From contig PFHP01000021.1 in assembly GCA_002782365.1 (NCBI GenBank), positions 1 to 5,984 of the forward strand: a stretch of 5,984 nt of DNA. Reading direction: 5' to 3'. Made by a program: the position numbers and the translations under genes. Within the stretch, counting starts at the first letter, position 1, and each line of letters begins with the position of its first letter. This stretch comes from Candidatus Kuenenbacteria bacterium CG_4_8_14_3_um_filter_39_15 (GTDB lineage Bacteria; Patescibacteriota; Patescibacteriia; UBA2196; GWA2-42-15). Positions 1-5,984 of this stretch are shown piece by piece. A model generated the notes under the pieces. It ran no database searches, was not told where the DNA came from, and saw nothing but the letters and a program-made list of their open reading frames with translations.

Positions 1-1096
1 CTAGCGCCTCTTCTTTCTGCCCGTTATTAATCGCGTGATAAAAATTATTGCGCAAACTTCTAAAATCTTTTCCCCCGGATTTTTGTAAAAAATCTTTTTT
101 GCCCATTACCATGTTTACAAAATTACCAGTCAAAAATCTCTTAAAAAAGACTCCCAACAAATTCTCAACTTTGCCCAATTCTTCACCCCCCTGAAGATTT
201 TGAATGTTTATCGGGCTCTCCGATGATTTTCCGCGTTTTGTATAAATATCTATTACTTCTTCTATAGGTCTTTTTATTTCCTCTGGCTCAACTTCTTTTC
301 TTGGACTTAATCTTTCATCTCTTATCACCACTCGTTCACCTTTCTCATCCACAGAATAAAGCTGTATATAAGGACTCGGTATCACTGCCCCATAACGCAA
401 AGAATCATAAATCTTCAAAATTTTCAATAAAATATCTCTTTCAACCTTATCTAATTTTCTTACATTAGGACTTTGGTTAATATAAGTTATTTTCTCTACT
501 TCTCCTCTAATCTCTACTTTGACCGCAAATCTATCATAATCTAACAGCCAATTTTTTATATATGGTCCTTGGTCTATATTACTACCCTCTATGTCTATTC
601 CCTTACTGCCTAGTTTTTCACTATTCTCCCTCAAAGCGCTGAGCATTAATTGCCGCTGCAAGCCGCCACTGATGTCATCATTATATAAATATAACCTTTG
701 GTAAATCATTTCATAAACATCTACCTTGCTTTTTAAGCCAAGTAATAAATCATTCTTCAATATCTCTGCTGCCTCCTTATCTGTCCTTAAAGGTAAGGTA
801 AACCAAATTAGATATTTTAAAATAATACTATACTTATTGCCAACTTTCTGCTCTTTTTTCAGCTCTGGAAACTGCCCTAATTTTTTCATTAATTTTAAAT
901 AAACTTCGTTCCCATCTCCCATATCACTATTAAACATAATATCAACCACTAAATTCTTTATACCTTCTAATACTTGCTCATTTCCCATCTTATCTACATC
1001 CAAATCATTTATTTGATATATGGGTATCATAATCGCTCCATCAGCTAATGGATAAATATCTGTGGAACTATTTAATTCTTGTATAAAATCCTTCAT
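1..1096 (-). CDS. Hypothetical soluble protein of the T4SS-like operon, 3' end outside window
   Basis: The frame is open from an ATG at 1096 to the left edge, giving 365 complete codons without a stop, so the C-terminus lies outside the window. It begins MKDFIQELNSSTDIYPLADG. No signal peptide or convincing membrane segment is visible. It is mostly predicted helix with many Lys and Glu, including a Leu/Ile-rich helix at about residues 219-234 (ERDILLKILKIYDSLR) and a charged Glu/Lys/Pro linker at about 260-290. I recognise no catalytic motif and assign no function. It starts 17 bases after the VirB6-like gene in the same direction, so it is very probably cotranscribed. Inference: a cytoplasmic partner of the secretion machine, perhaps acting near the long cytoplasmic tail of the neighbour. 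The start is preceded by an AT-rich stretch with no Shine-Dalgarno site; it was chosen because it is the first in-frame ATG after the upstream stop and leaves a normal operon gap. The reading frame is secure; the role is unknown. Confidence 0.85.
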   Translation of the reverse strand, partial: MKDFIQELNSSTDIYPLADGAIMIPIYQINDLDVDKMGNEQVLEGIKNLVVDIMFNSDMGDGNEVYLKLMKKLGQFPELKKEQKVGNKYSIILKYLIWFTLPLRTDKEAAEILKNDLLLGLKSKVDVYEMIYQRLYLYNDDISGGLQRQLMLSALRENSEKLGSKGIDIEGSNIDQGPYIKNWLLDYDRFAVKVEIRGEVEKITYINQSPNVRKLDKVERDILLKILKIYDSLRYGAVIPSPYIQLYSVDEKGERVVIRDERLSPRKEVEPEEIKRPIEEVIDIYTKRGKSSESPINIQNLQGGEELGKVENLLGVFFKRFLTGNFVNMVMGKKDFLQKSGGKDFRSLRNNFYHAINNGQKEEAL

Positions 1097-1113
1097 AAAT
1101 TATCATATTTAAC

Positions 1114-4107
1114 CTATTCTTTTTCTTTTTTCTTAGCCTCTTGCCCCCTAAAACTAGCTTTTACTAAATTCTCCGCTATCTTATCTAGCCGCGCCAAGAA
1201 AGCCTTTTGAGTCTCCGTATCAGTCGCCCTTATCTTCCCAAGAACAATATTATCACTTAAATTATTAAGTGGGATTCTATTTTTCTCATTTTTAAGTTGT
1301 TTGGCCACATCCCTTAAAACATCAGATATTTTTGTAAAATCAGCTGTACCTGTCTCAACGCCTTTTAGAGCATCCTGTACCGCACTAGCTAAAGTATCAC
1401 CTAAATTCCTGATTGAATCTGGATTAATCACAAAGCCATCCTGGTTCAAACCCCTAGTCATATTGTCAGCAACTGCTGGCTGTAAATAAGCAGCTATCTC
1501 GTCTTCCTTTTGTCTTGCCGAATCCCGTCTTTCCCCTGACTTCTTTTCTCTTGCTTCTGGAGAAAGACTTGTATCTTGTTTAATATCCTCTAATTCTCTT
1601 TCTTCCCTGTTAATCTGCGTCTTTCTCTCTATTATTTTTTCTTCGGTGTCTGTCCCACCCTTTTCCTCTTCTGGCCGCGTACCAACATCAGACACATATT
1701 CCCCATTTTTAAATGTCTTAGTAACATTCTTAAGCCCTTGTTCATATAAAACCTGCCCCTTTACTTCAGTTCCTAATTCTCCACTAATAAACTTGCGCAA
1801 TGCTTCTTCGTTCTCTATCTTCTCTACTACCTTGCCATCCTTGTTATGATATATAAATTTAAGTTCTCCCTTCTTACCGCCACCCTTCTGATAAGCAGCA
1901 TGCAGTATATCAGGTGCATTTTCTAAAGCATATTTAAATCTTCCTAACGCATCCTCATCTATATGAGCATAGCCTTGCTTATCTAAATTACTTACATCAC
2001 CACTACCTCCTAAAAAATATGACAAATTTCTCTGTTGCGTATGTTCCTTTGTATGACCAGCAGTATCACCAGCAAATGTGCCCAGAAAATTATTCTTATG
2101 AAAATCATCCATTCCTAAAGCCTTAAATCCATTCTCGTCTCTCTGCAAAATCCCATTTTCATCCGTATAATAAACTACGCCTTCCCCTAATTCCATAAAA
2201 TCATGGGGAGATTTAGCAAATCGGCTTCTACCGGCCGTTTTATTAAATTCACCTTTTGCCGCACTTAATGCTTCTTTACCCCTATTCATTTTATATACTC
2301 CTCCTTCATATCGCTGATGACCGCCATATTCATCATGGCCTGACAATTTGCCTATATCTTCCATCTCCTTTAACAACCTTAAGCCATCCTGTGTATCTCC
2401 TAATGTCTCTGCAAAAAAATCGTTCACCACTCCATAATTATACTTAAAACGTTTCTGTCCTTTTTTATTAATATATTCTCCATAAGATAAATTCACTCCT
2501 TTCTTCTTTCTAACCGCCTCTCTAAAAATGGGATTAGCTAAAATATCATCTACATGTCCTTCGTGACCTGCCACTTTTATTAATGCCCTCCAACGATCTC
2601 GGCTATCCTCATCTTTTGCCCCATATAATGCGGCCGCTATTTCTGCCTTCTGATTCCTATCCAATCCAATAAAATCTTTAGTAAATTGAGATTCTGCCGC
2701 GCTTCTGACTTGTTGCCGATAAGGAATTTTTACTCTAACCCTTCTAGCCCATGGTTTATACCATTTATCAGCTTTCCATGTTCTAAACTGTTCAGTGACT
2801 TCTCTACCTCCAGCAGCGGCAACTTTCTTTGCTCCTTCTGATAATTCTTTACTGCGCATATCCCACCCTCGAACGGCAGCTACGGAATTAAGGGCTGCAA
2901 AAAGAATTTTTCTTCCGACACCCACTGGCTTACCTTTTTCTTCTAATAACTTTGTTGTCATTTCGTTATATCCCTGCTTTGTAGCACCCCATACTCTTTT
3001 CGGCGCCCACAGTGCTGTCCCAATTCCTGCCGCCTGTAGTTTCCCGGCAAAACTCCCGGCCATTTTACTGCCGGCCACTCCCATTTGGCTGGCCAACATC
3101 AAAGCCGTGATTAAAAGACCAATGACCAATATAAAATTTAATAACGTATCTATACTGCCAAGTTTACTAAAAAATGCCTGAAAACTTTGTGTGCCTCCGC
3201 TAAATAAGCTCGCGTCAAACCCGGCTGACATTCCTCCTGCTTTTGTGTCTTGCATTATCCAAAAAGATAGCCATAAAAAAAAAGCTAAAAACGGGCCGGT
3301 CATTAAATATTTTGACACCATTCCCCAAATCTGACTGGAAAATTTCTGTCCTTGTGGAAAAAGCGGCAAAACAAATAACAAAGGAGATAAAACTATCGCC
3401 AGCCACAACGCTATTATTCTAGCCACCAGATAAACTGTTATTATTAGCAGTATGCCTGTTGTGACGATCAAAATAATAATACCCAGTAGCATAGATCCTA
3501 GCAGGGTTAACATGCCACTCGCGCCAAGAACAACTGATGAAAATGAAGTAGACATAGCTAAAATTTTGTCCAAACCTATGGCATATATTAAATTGCCCGC
3601 TGCCATCCCCTTAAAAGCATTGACAAAAGTTAGCATAATCACTTGGCTGATATCAATCAAAAAACCCATTATGAACTTGGAAAAATTTATGAGAATCGCC
3701 GCAATTACCAATTTGGGCAATAATTTTTTGTAACTATAACTTTCAATCTTAAATAAGGTACCACAGGCAATAACTAAGACACCTATAACAATAAACATAT
3801 TGGCTAAATCTCTTACCACAATCCAGCCTTCCTGAACACCCGGCTGCGTTAAAAAATTATTATATGTCGCCACCCACAACATTAATGGTATTAAAAGCGC
3901 TGAAACTAAAAAACCGAAAAAGTAAATTGGCAAATATAATATCCAGCTGATAACTAAAAACAACTGTGCAATCGCAAAGCCGCCTAATAAATTCCAAATG
4001 CCCACGGCTCCGACTGATTTAGATAAACCAAAAATACCTATCAATATTAATATTATAACTTGGATAGAGCGTATTTTTGTATTAACTTTTAATATTCTAA
4101 TACTCAT
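1114..4107 (-). CDS. VirB6/TrbL-like T4SS inner-membrane protein with long hydrophilic C-terminal region
   Basis: This is a 997-residue protein with two halves. Residues about 1-345 hold some 9-10 hydrophobic segments (near 14-33, 45-60, 62-80, 99-119, 131-165, 190-227, 228-250, 262-285, 322-340). Family-like motifs are GWIVVRDLANMF (94-105) and ARIIALWLAIVLSPLLF (229-245); the Arg then LW then SP pattern is typical of VirB6/TrbL polytopic channel proteins. Residues about 360-997 are hydrophilic: a basic juxtamembrane stretch with Trp (365-465), a mixed Gly/Asp/Lys-rich part (480-810), a probable coiled coil (about 820-872) and a lysine-rich end. Classical VirB6 proteins are roughly 300 residues, so the tail is a large addition; similar extended forms occur in CPR genomes. 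Expected role: part of the inner-membrane pore of a T4SS, with the tail probably cytoplasmic. It lies 19 bases after the pilin gene and 17 before the next. There is no Shine-Dalgarno site. The family call is good; the tail function is unknown. Confidence 0.82.
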   Translation of the reverse strand: MSIRILKVNTKIRSIQVIILILIGIFGLSKSVGAVGIWNLLGGFAIAQLFLVISWILYLPIYFFGFLVSALLIPLMLWVATYNNFLTQPGVQEGWIVVRDLANMFIVIGVLVIACGTLFKIESYSYKKLLPKLVIAAILINFSKFIMGFLIDISQVIMLTFVNAFKGMAAGNLIYAIGLDKILAMSTSFSSVVLGASGMLTLLGSMLLGIIILIVTTGILLIITVYLVARIIALWLAIVLSPLLFVLPLFPQGQKFSSQIWGMVSKYLMTGPFLAFFLWLSFWIMQDTKAGGMSAGFDASLFSGGTQSFQAFFSKLGSIDTLLNFILVIGLLITALMLASQMGVAGSKMAGSFAGKLQAAGIGTALWAPKRVWGATKQGYNEMTTKLLEEKGKPVGVGRKILFAALNSVAAVRGWDMRSKELSEGAKKVAAAGGREVTEQFRTWKADKWYKPWARRVRVKIPYRQQVRSAAESQFTKDFIGLDRNQKAEIAAALYGAKDEDSRDRWRALIKVAGHEGHVDDILANPIFREAVRKKKGVNLSYGEYINKKGQKRFKYNYGVVNDFFAETLGDTQDGLRLLKEMEDIGKLSGHDEYGGHQRYEGGVYKMNRGKEALSAAKGEFNKTAGRSRFAKSPHDFMELGEGVVYYTDENGILQRDENGFKALGMDDFHKNNFLGTFAGDTAGHTKEHTQQRNLSYFLGGSGDVSNLDKQGYAHIDEDALGRFKYALENAPDILHAAYQKGGGKKGELKFIYHNKDGKVVEKIENEEALRKFISGELGTEVKGQVLYEQGLKNVTKTFKNGEYVSDVGTRPEEEKGGTDTEEKIIERKTQINREERELEDIKQDTSLSPEAREKKSGERRDSARQKEDEIAAYLQPAVADNMTRGLNQDGFVINPDSIRNLGDTLASAVQDALKGVETGTADFTKISDVLRDVAKQLKNEKNRIPLNNLSDNIVLGKIRATDTETQKAFLARLDKIAENLVKASFRGQEAKKKEKE

Positions 4108-4126
4108 CTATTTTTACATTTTTAAA

Positions 4127-5296
4127 TTATTTACAATGACCATGCTCCACTGACCATGCTTCCCTTTCCCCAAGAATAATATCATAGACTAATGGTAATT
4201 TGTTTTCTTCAAAAATATCAATGGGAAGCAGTTGTTTGTTTTGAACAACTTGATTCCATTCATCTGGAGAAAAAGTGTCGGGGTCCTTGTCATAGCACCC
4301 ATTTAAAGGCCCATTAGACTGCCAATAATTTCCATCGTCGCTTATTGAGCTAGATGCCAATCCACGATCATCATCATTGCCATTATCTTTGACTTCAATT
4401 CTCATAAAAAACCCTTTTAATTCACCATCGCCTAGACAAATATCAGCATAATCAGGCTTAATTTTAAAACTAACATCTCTCTCATCAGTATTATCACTGC
4501 CTACCTCCTCAACGTTAAAATCATTACCCTTTTTGCATAAAGCTTTTAAATGCACATAGTCAACACATTTACCATCGTTGGTTTGACAAGAAATTTTTCC
4601 AAAAATTTTTTCCTCAAAGCACATTCTCTCATAGCAATATTTTGATCCTGGACATTTTGTACCGTCACATGTATTGCCTTTTTCTCCTTGTATAAAATAA
4701 GTTTTTCCGCATTCTGCCTGACTGCTTGATATTTTATAAGCGTCTGCTGGGATTGTTTGGACTGATTGACCAATAGATTCAGCCACCATATTTTTTCCAT
4801 CTTTAGGACAAAAATTACCTAATGCTAATTTTAGAGTTACCTTTTTTATCCCTCTCAACTGTAAAATAGTTAACTTTGGATTTATCAAACTCAACATAGT
4901 ATAGCTCATTAAAGCCAAGACCAAACCCATAATCGCTGAAATAATGGTCGTCTTGGCGCCGGAAATTCTTTGGGTATTGCCGGCGGCTAAAAGCCACTGG
5001 AACCCGCCAGCCATGATCATAATTACCGCCAGAATCCCAACTACGCCGATAAACAGATTATACAGCGCCCTTAGATACTCTGGGAAACCTTTGACACACT
5101 GCCCTATCCCAGGGATGTAAGTTTGCAACCAAATGTCACTCGCATCTTTACATATCTCCTGGGGTGTTTTTGCCTGCTGGTCCTGCGCAAAAACCTCATC
5201 CCCTATGACAAACACGCCCAAACCGACTATGATAAAAATAGCTAAAATTAAAATAAAAAATATTTTTGATTTGGGCTTGACAAAATATTTAGACAT
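4127..5296 (-). CDS. VirB2/TrbC-like pilin protein with cysteine-rich extracytoplasmic domain
   Basis: This is a 389-residue exported protein. Residues 1-37 form a signal peptide: basic start, hydrophobic core at 12-31, and likely cleavage after VFA (35-37). The pilin core has two membrane segments, about 79-103 (ending GGFQWLLAAGN) and 115-138 (ending in SLINP), joined by a short polar loop; this is the VirB2/TrbC arrangement. A domain of about 240 residues follows with 12 cysteines, including C210, C215, C221 and C226; with C49 and C67 the total is 14. By topology, the parts carrying all 14 cysteines lie outside the membrane, which fits disulfide bonding (inference). An acidic Asn/Asp-rich stretch covers about 301-323. 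Classical VirB2 precursors are only about 120 residues, so this may be a minor or tip pilin, or an adhesin with a pilin anchor. It is the first gene of the operon. The ATG at 5296 is supported by the signal peptide directly after it; a promoter -10 sits 9 bases upstream. Confidence 0.82.
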   Translation of the reverse strand: MSKYFVKPKSKIFFILILAIFIIVGLGVFVIGDEVFAQDQQAKTPQEICKDASDIWLQTYIPGIGQCVKGFPEYLRALYNLFIGVVGILAVIMIMAGGFQWLLAAGNTQRISGAKTTIISAIMGLVLALMSYTMLSLINPKLTILQLRGIKKVTLKLALGNFCPKDGKNMVAESIGQSVQTIPADAYKISSSQAECGKTYFIQGEKGNTCDGTKCPGSKYCYERMCFEEKIFGKISCQTNDGKCVDYVHLKALCKKGNDFNVEEVGSDNTDERDVSFKIKPDYADICLGDGELKGFFMRIEVKDNGNDDDRGLASSSISDDGNYWQSNGPLNGCYDKDPDTFSPDEWNQVVQNKQLLPIDIFEENKLPLVYDIILGEREAWSVEHGHCK

Positions 5297-5304
5297 GATA
5301 TATT
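5277..5304 (+). promoter_or_regulatory. Plus-strand sigma70-type promoter inside the 5' end of the pilin gene
   Basis: The -35 is TTGACA (5277-5282), a perfect match. A 16-base spacer follows, then TATATT (5299-5304), which differs from TATAAT at one base and is preceded by an extended TGA (5296-5298). The predicted start is near 5311. It points away from the pilin gene into a region with no plus-strand protein gene, and a terminator lies about 55-90 bases downstream. By sequence it matches consensus better than the minus-strand promoter it overlaps. In AT-rich DNA such matches can arise by chance. Confidence 0.5.
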
Positions 5305-5314
5305 GATTATATCA
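5296..5314. repeat. Dyad symmetry shared by two opposed promoters
   Basis: The 19 bases TGATATATTGATTATATCA have perfect 7-base inverted arms, TGATATA and TATATCA, around TTGAT. The arms supply the extended -10 of the plus-strand promoter and that of the minus-strand promoter. The dyad could be a symmetric bidirectional promoter core, a binding site for a dimeric regulator, or both. It touches the last base of the pilin start codon as read on the plus strand (5296). Confidence 0.6.
5306..5314 (-). promoter_or_regulatory. Extended -10 promoter of the T4SS-like operon
   Basis: Read on the minus strand, positions 5314 to 5306 are TGATATAAT, a perfect extended -10 (TGnTATAAT). No TTGACA-like hexamer lies at a 16-19 base spacing (the 17-base position reads TTAGGT), so the extended TG would have to compensate. 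Transcription would begin near 5299, only about 3 bases before the ATG at 5296, so the pilin mRNA would be leaderless or nearly so. Confidence 0.55.
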
Positions 5315-5317
5315 CGA

Positions 5318-5362
5318 TGAGAGGGCACACCTAAGGGTTGGTCCGAAGGTTACTCCCTCTCA
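5318..5362. repeat. 8-bp inverted repeat, long-loop hairpin between terminator and operon promoter
   Basis: TGAGAGGG (5318-5325) and CCCTCTCA (5355-5362) are perfectly complementary around a 29-base loop. The G/C content of the arms stands out from the AT-rich surroundings. It would form the 5' stem-loop of the putative plus-strand RNA. Alternatively it is an operator, because the left arm lies just upstream of the minus-strand -10 and its loop covers the -35 position. Confidence 0.7.
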
Positions 5363-5365
5363 CAT

Positions 5366-5402
5366 AAGAAAAACTCATCACTTTTGTTGGTGAGTTTTTC
5401 TT
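5366..5402. terminator. Bidirectional intrinsic terminator
   Basis: The arms 5366-5380 and 5388-5402 form a 15-bp stem with one G-T wobble and a 7-base loop. The outer part is A-rich on one side and T-rich on the other, so on either strand the hairpin ends in a T tract (GAGTTTTTCTT). On the minus strand it closes the NYN-gene transcript; the NYN stop codon (5378-5380) is inside the stem. On the plus strand it would end the putative small RNA. Confidence 0.85.
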
Positions 5403-5644
5403 TGGCTTAATTTTTTTTCTAAATTATTAATATAAGTGTACAGCGCCTCATTGCCCGCCACATAACCAGTAAAAAGAAAAACTTTGTTTATTTTATATTT
5501 ATCTTTAAGGTAAACATAAAACCTTTTGAAATCCAAAGCCCAACCCTGACTGCGAATGCCAAGATTTAAATTCTGGCTGTCTATGAAAGCGTAATTATTT
5601 AATTTTGATACAAAATTCATAAATTTTTTATTTCTTTTAAACAT
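5378..5644 (-). CDS. Shortened NYN-domain (PIN-like nuclease) protein, probable internal-deletion remnant
   Basis: The 88 residues start like a full NYN (LabA/DUF88-type) domain. YAFIDSQNLNLGI (18-30) carries the first conserved acidic residue, D22. It is followed by GWALDFKRFYVYLKDKY (34-50) and VFLFTGYVAGNEALYTYI (55-72). Family members are usually about 150-200 residues and continue to a GDGDF-type strand with further catalytic aspartates; that part is absent. After residue 72 the protein goes straight to NNLEKKLSQRKTHQQK, which resembles the basic C-terminal tail of full-length CPR relatives (from memory). The simplest reading is an in-frame loss of the middle, so an active metal-dependent RNase is unlikely. 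It starts two bases after the upstream gene, so the two are cotranscribed, and it ends at a terminator. Met9 is an alternative start. The domain call is good; whether the short protein is functional is unknown. Confidence 0.75.
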   Translation of the reverse strand: MFKRNKKFMNFVSKLNNYAFIDSQNLNLGIRSQGWALDFKRFYVYLKDKYKINKVFLFTGYVAGNEALYTYINNLEKKLSQRKTHQQK

Positions 5645-5646
5645 TT

Positions 5647-5984
5647 TTATTCTTTATTTTGTTCTGATTTCAAATACATATAAACTACTGCCAGTGTCCA
5701 GATCGGTAAAAAGCCCAATCCTGGAATTATCTCGGCGATCATTGCCCCGCCCGAGGTAATCAGCTTTCTGGTCAATTTAATGCTTTTGCCAAAAAGATAA
5801 AACATTGCCACCCCAATGGCGATGTCAACTATCCAATCAAGCCAAGACGCCAACTCAATCGTGCCGATGTCCAGCAGATCTTTTATCACCGCCAAAATAA
5901 GCGCCGCTATCCAACCCGACATGCTATGTTCTTGAGCTTTTATTTTTTTCGCTCCTTTGCCCAGCGCTTTATTTAATTTGTTTA
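5647..5984 (-). CDS. Small membrane protein of unknown function, 5' end probably outside window
   Basis: From the first in-window ATG (5922) the protein has 91 residues. The frame also stays open upstream to the window edge, adding NKLNKALGKGAKKIKAQEHS before that Met. This stretch is basic and Ala/Gly/Lys-rich, with codons that look coding, so the true start probably lies beyond 5984. The AGGAG near 5954-5958 is about 29 bases from the ATG, too far to serve it. Hydrophobic segments lie at about residues 4-18, 27-45 and 58-84 (numbered from that Met), the last around EIIPGLGFLPIWTLAVVYMY, followed by a charged end. I recognise no named family; similar small proteins with a basic head and an 'IP..LP.WT' segment occur in CPR genomes (from memory). 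Two bases separate its stop from the NYN gene, which points to one transcript. No function is assigned. If the ATG is the true start, the gene is 5647-5922. Confidence 0.7.
   Translation of the reverse strand, partial: NKLNKALGKGAKKIKAQEHSMSGWIAALILAVIKDLLDIGTIELASWLDWIVDIAIGVAMFYLFGKSIKLTRKLITSGGAMIAEIIPGLGFLPIWTLAVVYMYLKSEQNKE

Larger units (their letters stand above)
5311..5404 (+). ncRNA. Putative small RNA of about 90 bases, unknown family
   Basis: The call rests on three signals in order on the plus strand: a promoter (5277-5304), an 8-bp stem closing a 29-base loop (5318-5362), and an intrinsic terminator hairpin (5366-5402). No open reading frame of useful size follows the start. Inside the loop, ACCU (5329-5332) could pair with AGGU (5347-5350), a weak inner stem. 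I compared it by eye with 4.5S SRP RNA, tRNA and short riboswitches and found no match. It would run convergent with the NYN gene and divergent from the T4SS-like operon, sharing promoter DNA with the latter. Possible roles are a trans-acting regulator, or simply interference with operon transcription. It is a prediction from sequence signals only; the ends are approximate. Confidence 0.35.

Noticed and set aside
1097..1113. TATGAT as a -10 for a separate promoter of the left-edge gene
   Set aside because: No -35 and no TG extension; it would put the start inside the coding region, and the 17-base gap fits cotranscription.
2795..3181. Plus-strand 128-residue open frame, and shorter plus-strand frames near 1301, 1646, 2256 and 3452
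   Set aside because: They lie wholly opposite the VirB6-like gene, have low-complexity Ser/Pro/Leu content, and match no family; they are shadows of the real gene.
4546..4997. Minus-strand frames of 84 and 60 residues inside the pilin gene
   Set aside because: They are out-of-frame within a gene supported by signal peptide and family motifs; their Lys/Gln-rich translations resemble nothing.
5335..5362. Possible 4.5S SRP RNA, because GGTCCGAAGG resembles the SRP tip GGTCCGGAAGG
   Set aside because: The GGAA tetraloop and the following AGCAGCC internal-loop sequence are missing, and the long outer helix cannot be built.
5318..5365. tRNA-like appearance: 7-bp GAGAGGG/CCCTCTC stem followed by ACA
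   Set aside because: The enclosed sequence is about 30 bases, too short for D, anticodon and T arms, and no T-loop or anticodon stem can be formed.
5378..5380. UGA read as glycine (Gracilibacteria code), extending the NYN gene
   Set aside because: A second UGA follows immediately, the read-through product is not NYN-like, and no internal UGA occurs in the long genes.
5311..5402. Riboswitch with terminator, since short pieces of the first stem (GATGAG 5316-5321; CTCAC 5359-5363) can pair with terminator arms
   Set aside because: No plus-strand gene follows, the alternative pairings are only 5-6 bp, and no known aptamer pattern is seen.
1..5984. Search by eye for CRISPR arrays, insertion-sequence ends, long direct repeats and rRNA
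   Set aside because: None seen; the window is almost fully covered by protein genes apart from the 5297-5377 control region.

Overview
This window looks like a piece of a Patescibacteria (Candidate Phyla Radiation, CPR) genome, probably from the Parcubacteria side. This is judged from the protein style, not from a marker gene. The DNA is AT-rich, intergenic gaps are very short, Shine-Dalgarno sites are nearly absent, and the genes resemble the type IV secretion (T4SS) modules seen in CPR genomes. UGA appears only as a terminal stop, so there is no sign of the UGA-glycine code of Gracilibacteria/SR1. All protein genes lie on the minus strand and are read from right to left.

Right end (5984 to 5378): a small membrane protein of unknown function enters from outside the window. 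Two bases later comes a short NYN-domain (PIN-like nuclease) gene that looks internally deleted. Its stop codon lies inside a strong hairpin (5366-5402) that reads as an intrinsic terminator on both strands.

Control region (about 5277 to 5402): this is the least ordinary part. The plus strand carries a TTGACA / 16-base spacer / TGA-TATATT promoter, a predicted start near 5311, an 8-bp inverted repeat closing a 29-base loop, and then the terminator hairpin. Together these describe a possible small RNA gene of about 90 bases, convergent with the NYN gene. A minus-strand extended -10 (TGATATAAT) shares the same 19-base dyad. It would start the secretion operon only a few bases before its ATG, giving a leaderless or nearly leaderless mRNA.

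Main operon (5296 to 1): three genes spaced 19 and 17 bases apart. The first is a VirB2/TrbC-like pilin protein with a large cysteine-rich outer domain. The second is a 997-residue VirB6/TrbL-like membrane protein with a roughly 630-residue hydrophilic tail. The third is a soluble protein of unknown function that runs off the left edge. The first two would supply pilin and inner-membrane channel parts of a T4SS-like envelope machine; the third is probably a cytoplasmic partner. No ATPase (VirB4, VirD4), relaxase, insertion sequence, CRISPR, tRNA or rRNA is visible. No gap between genes exceeds about 80 bases.
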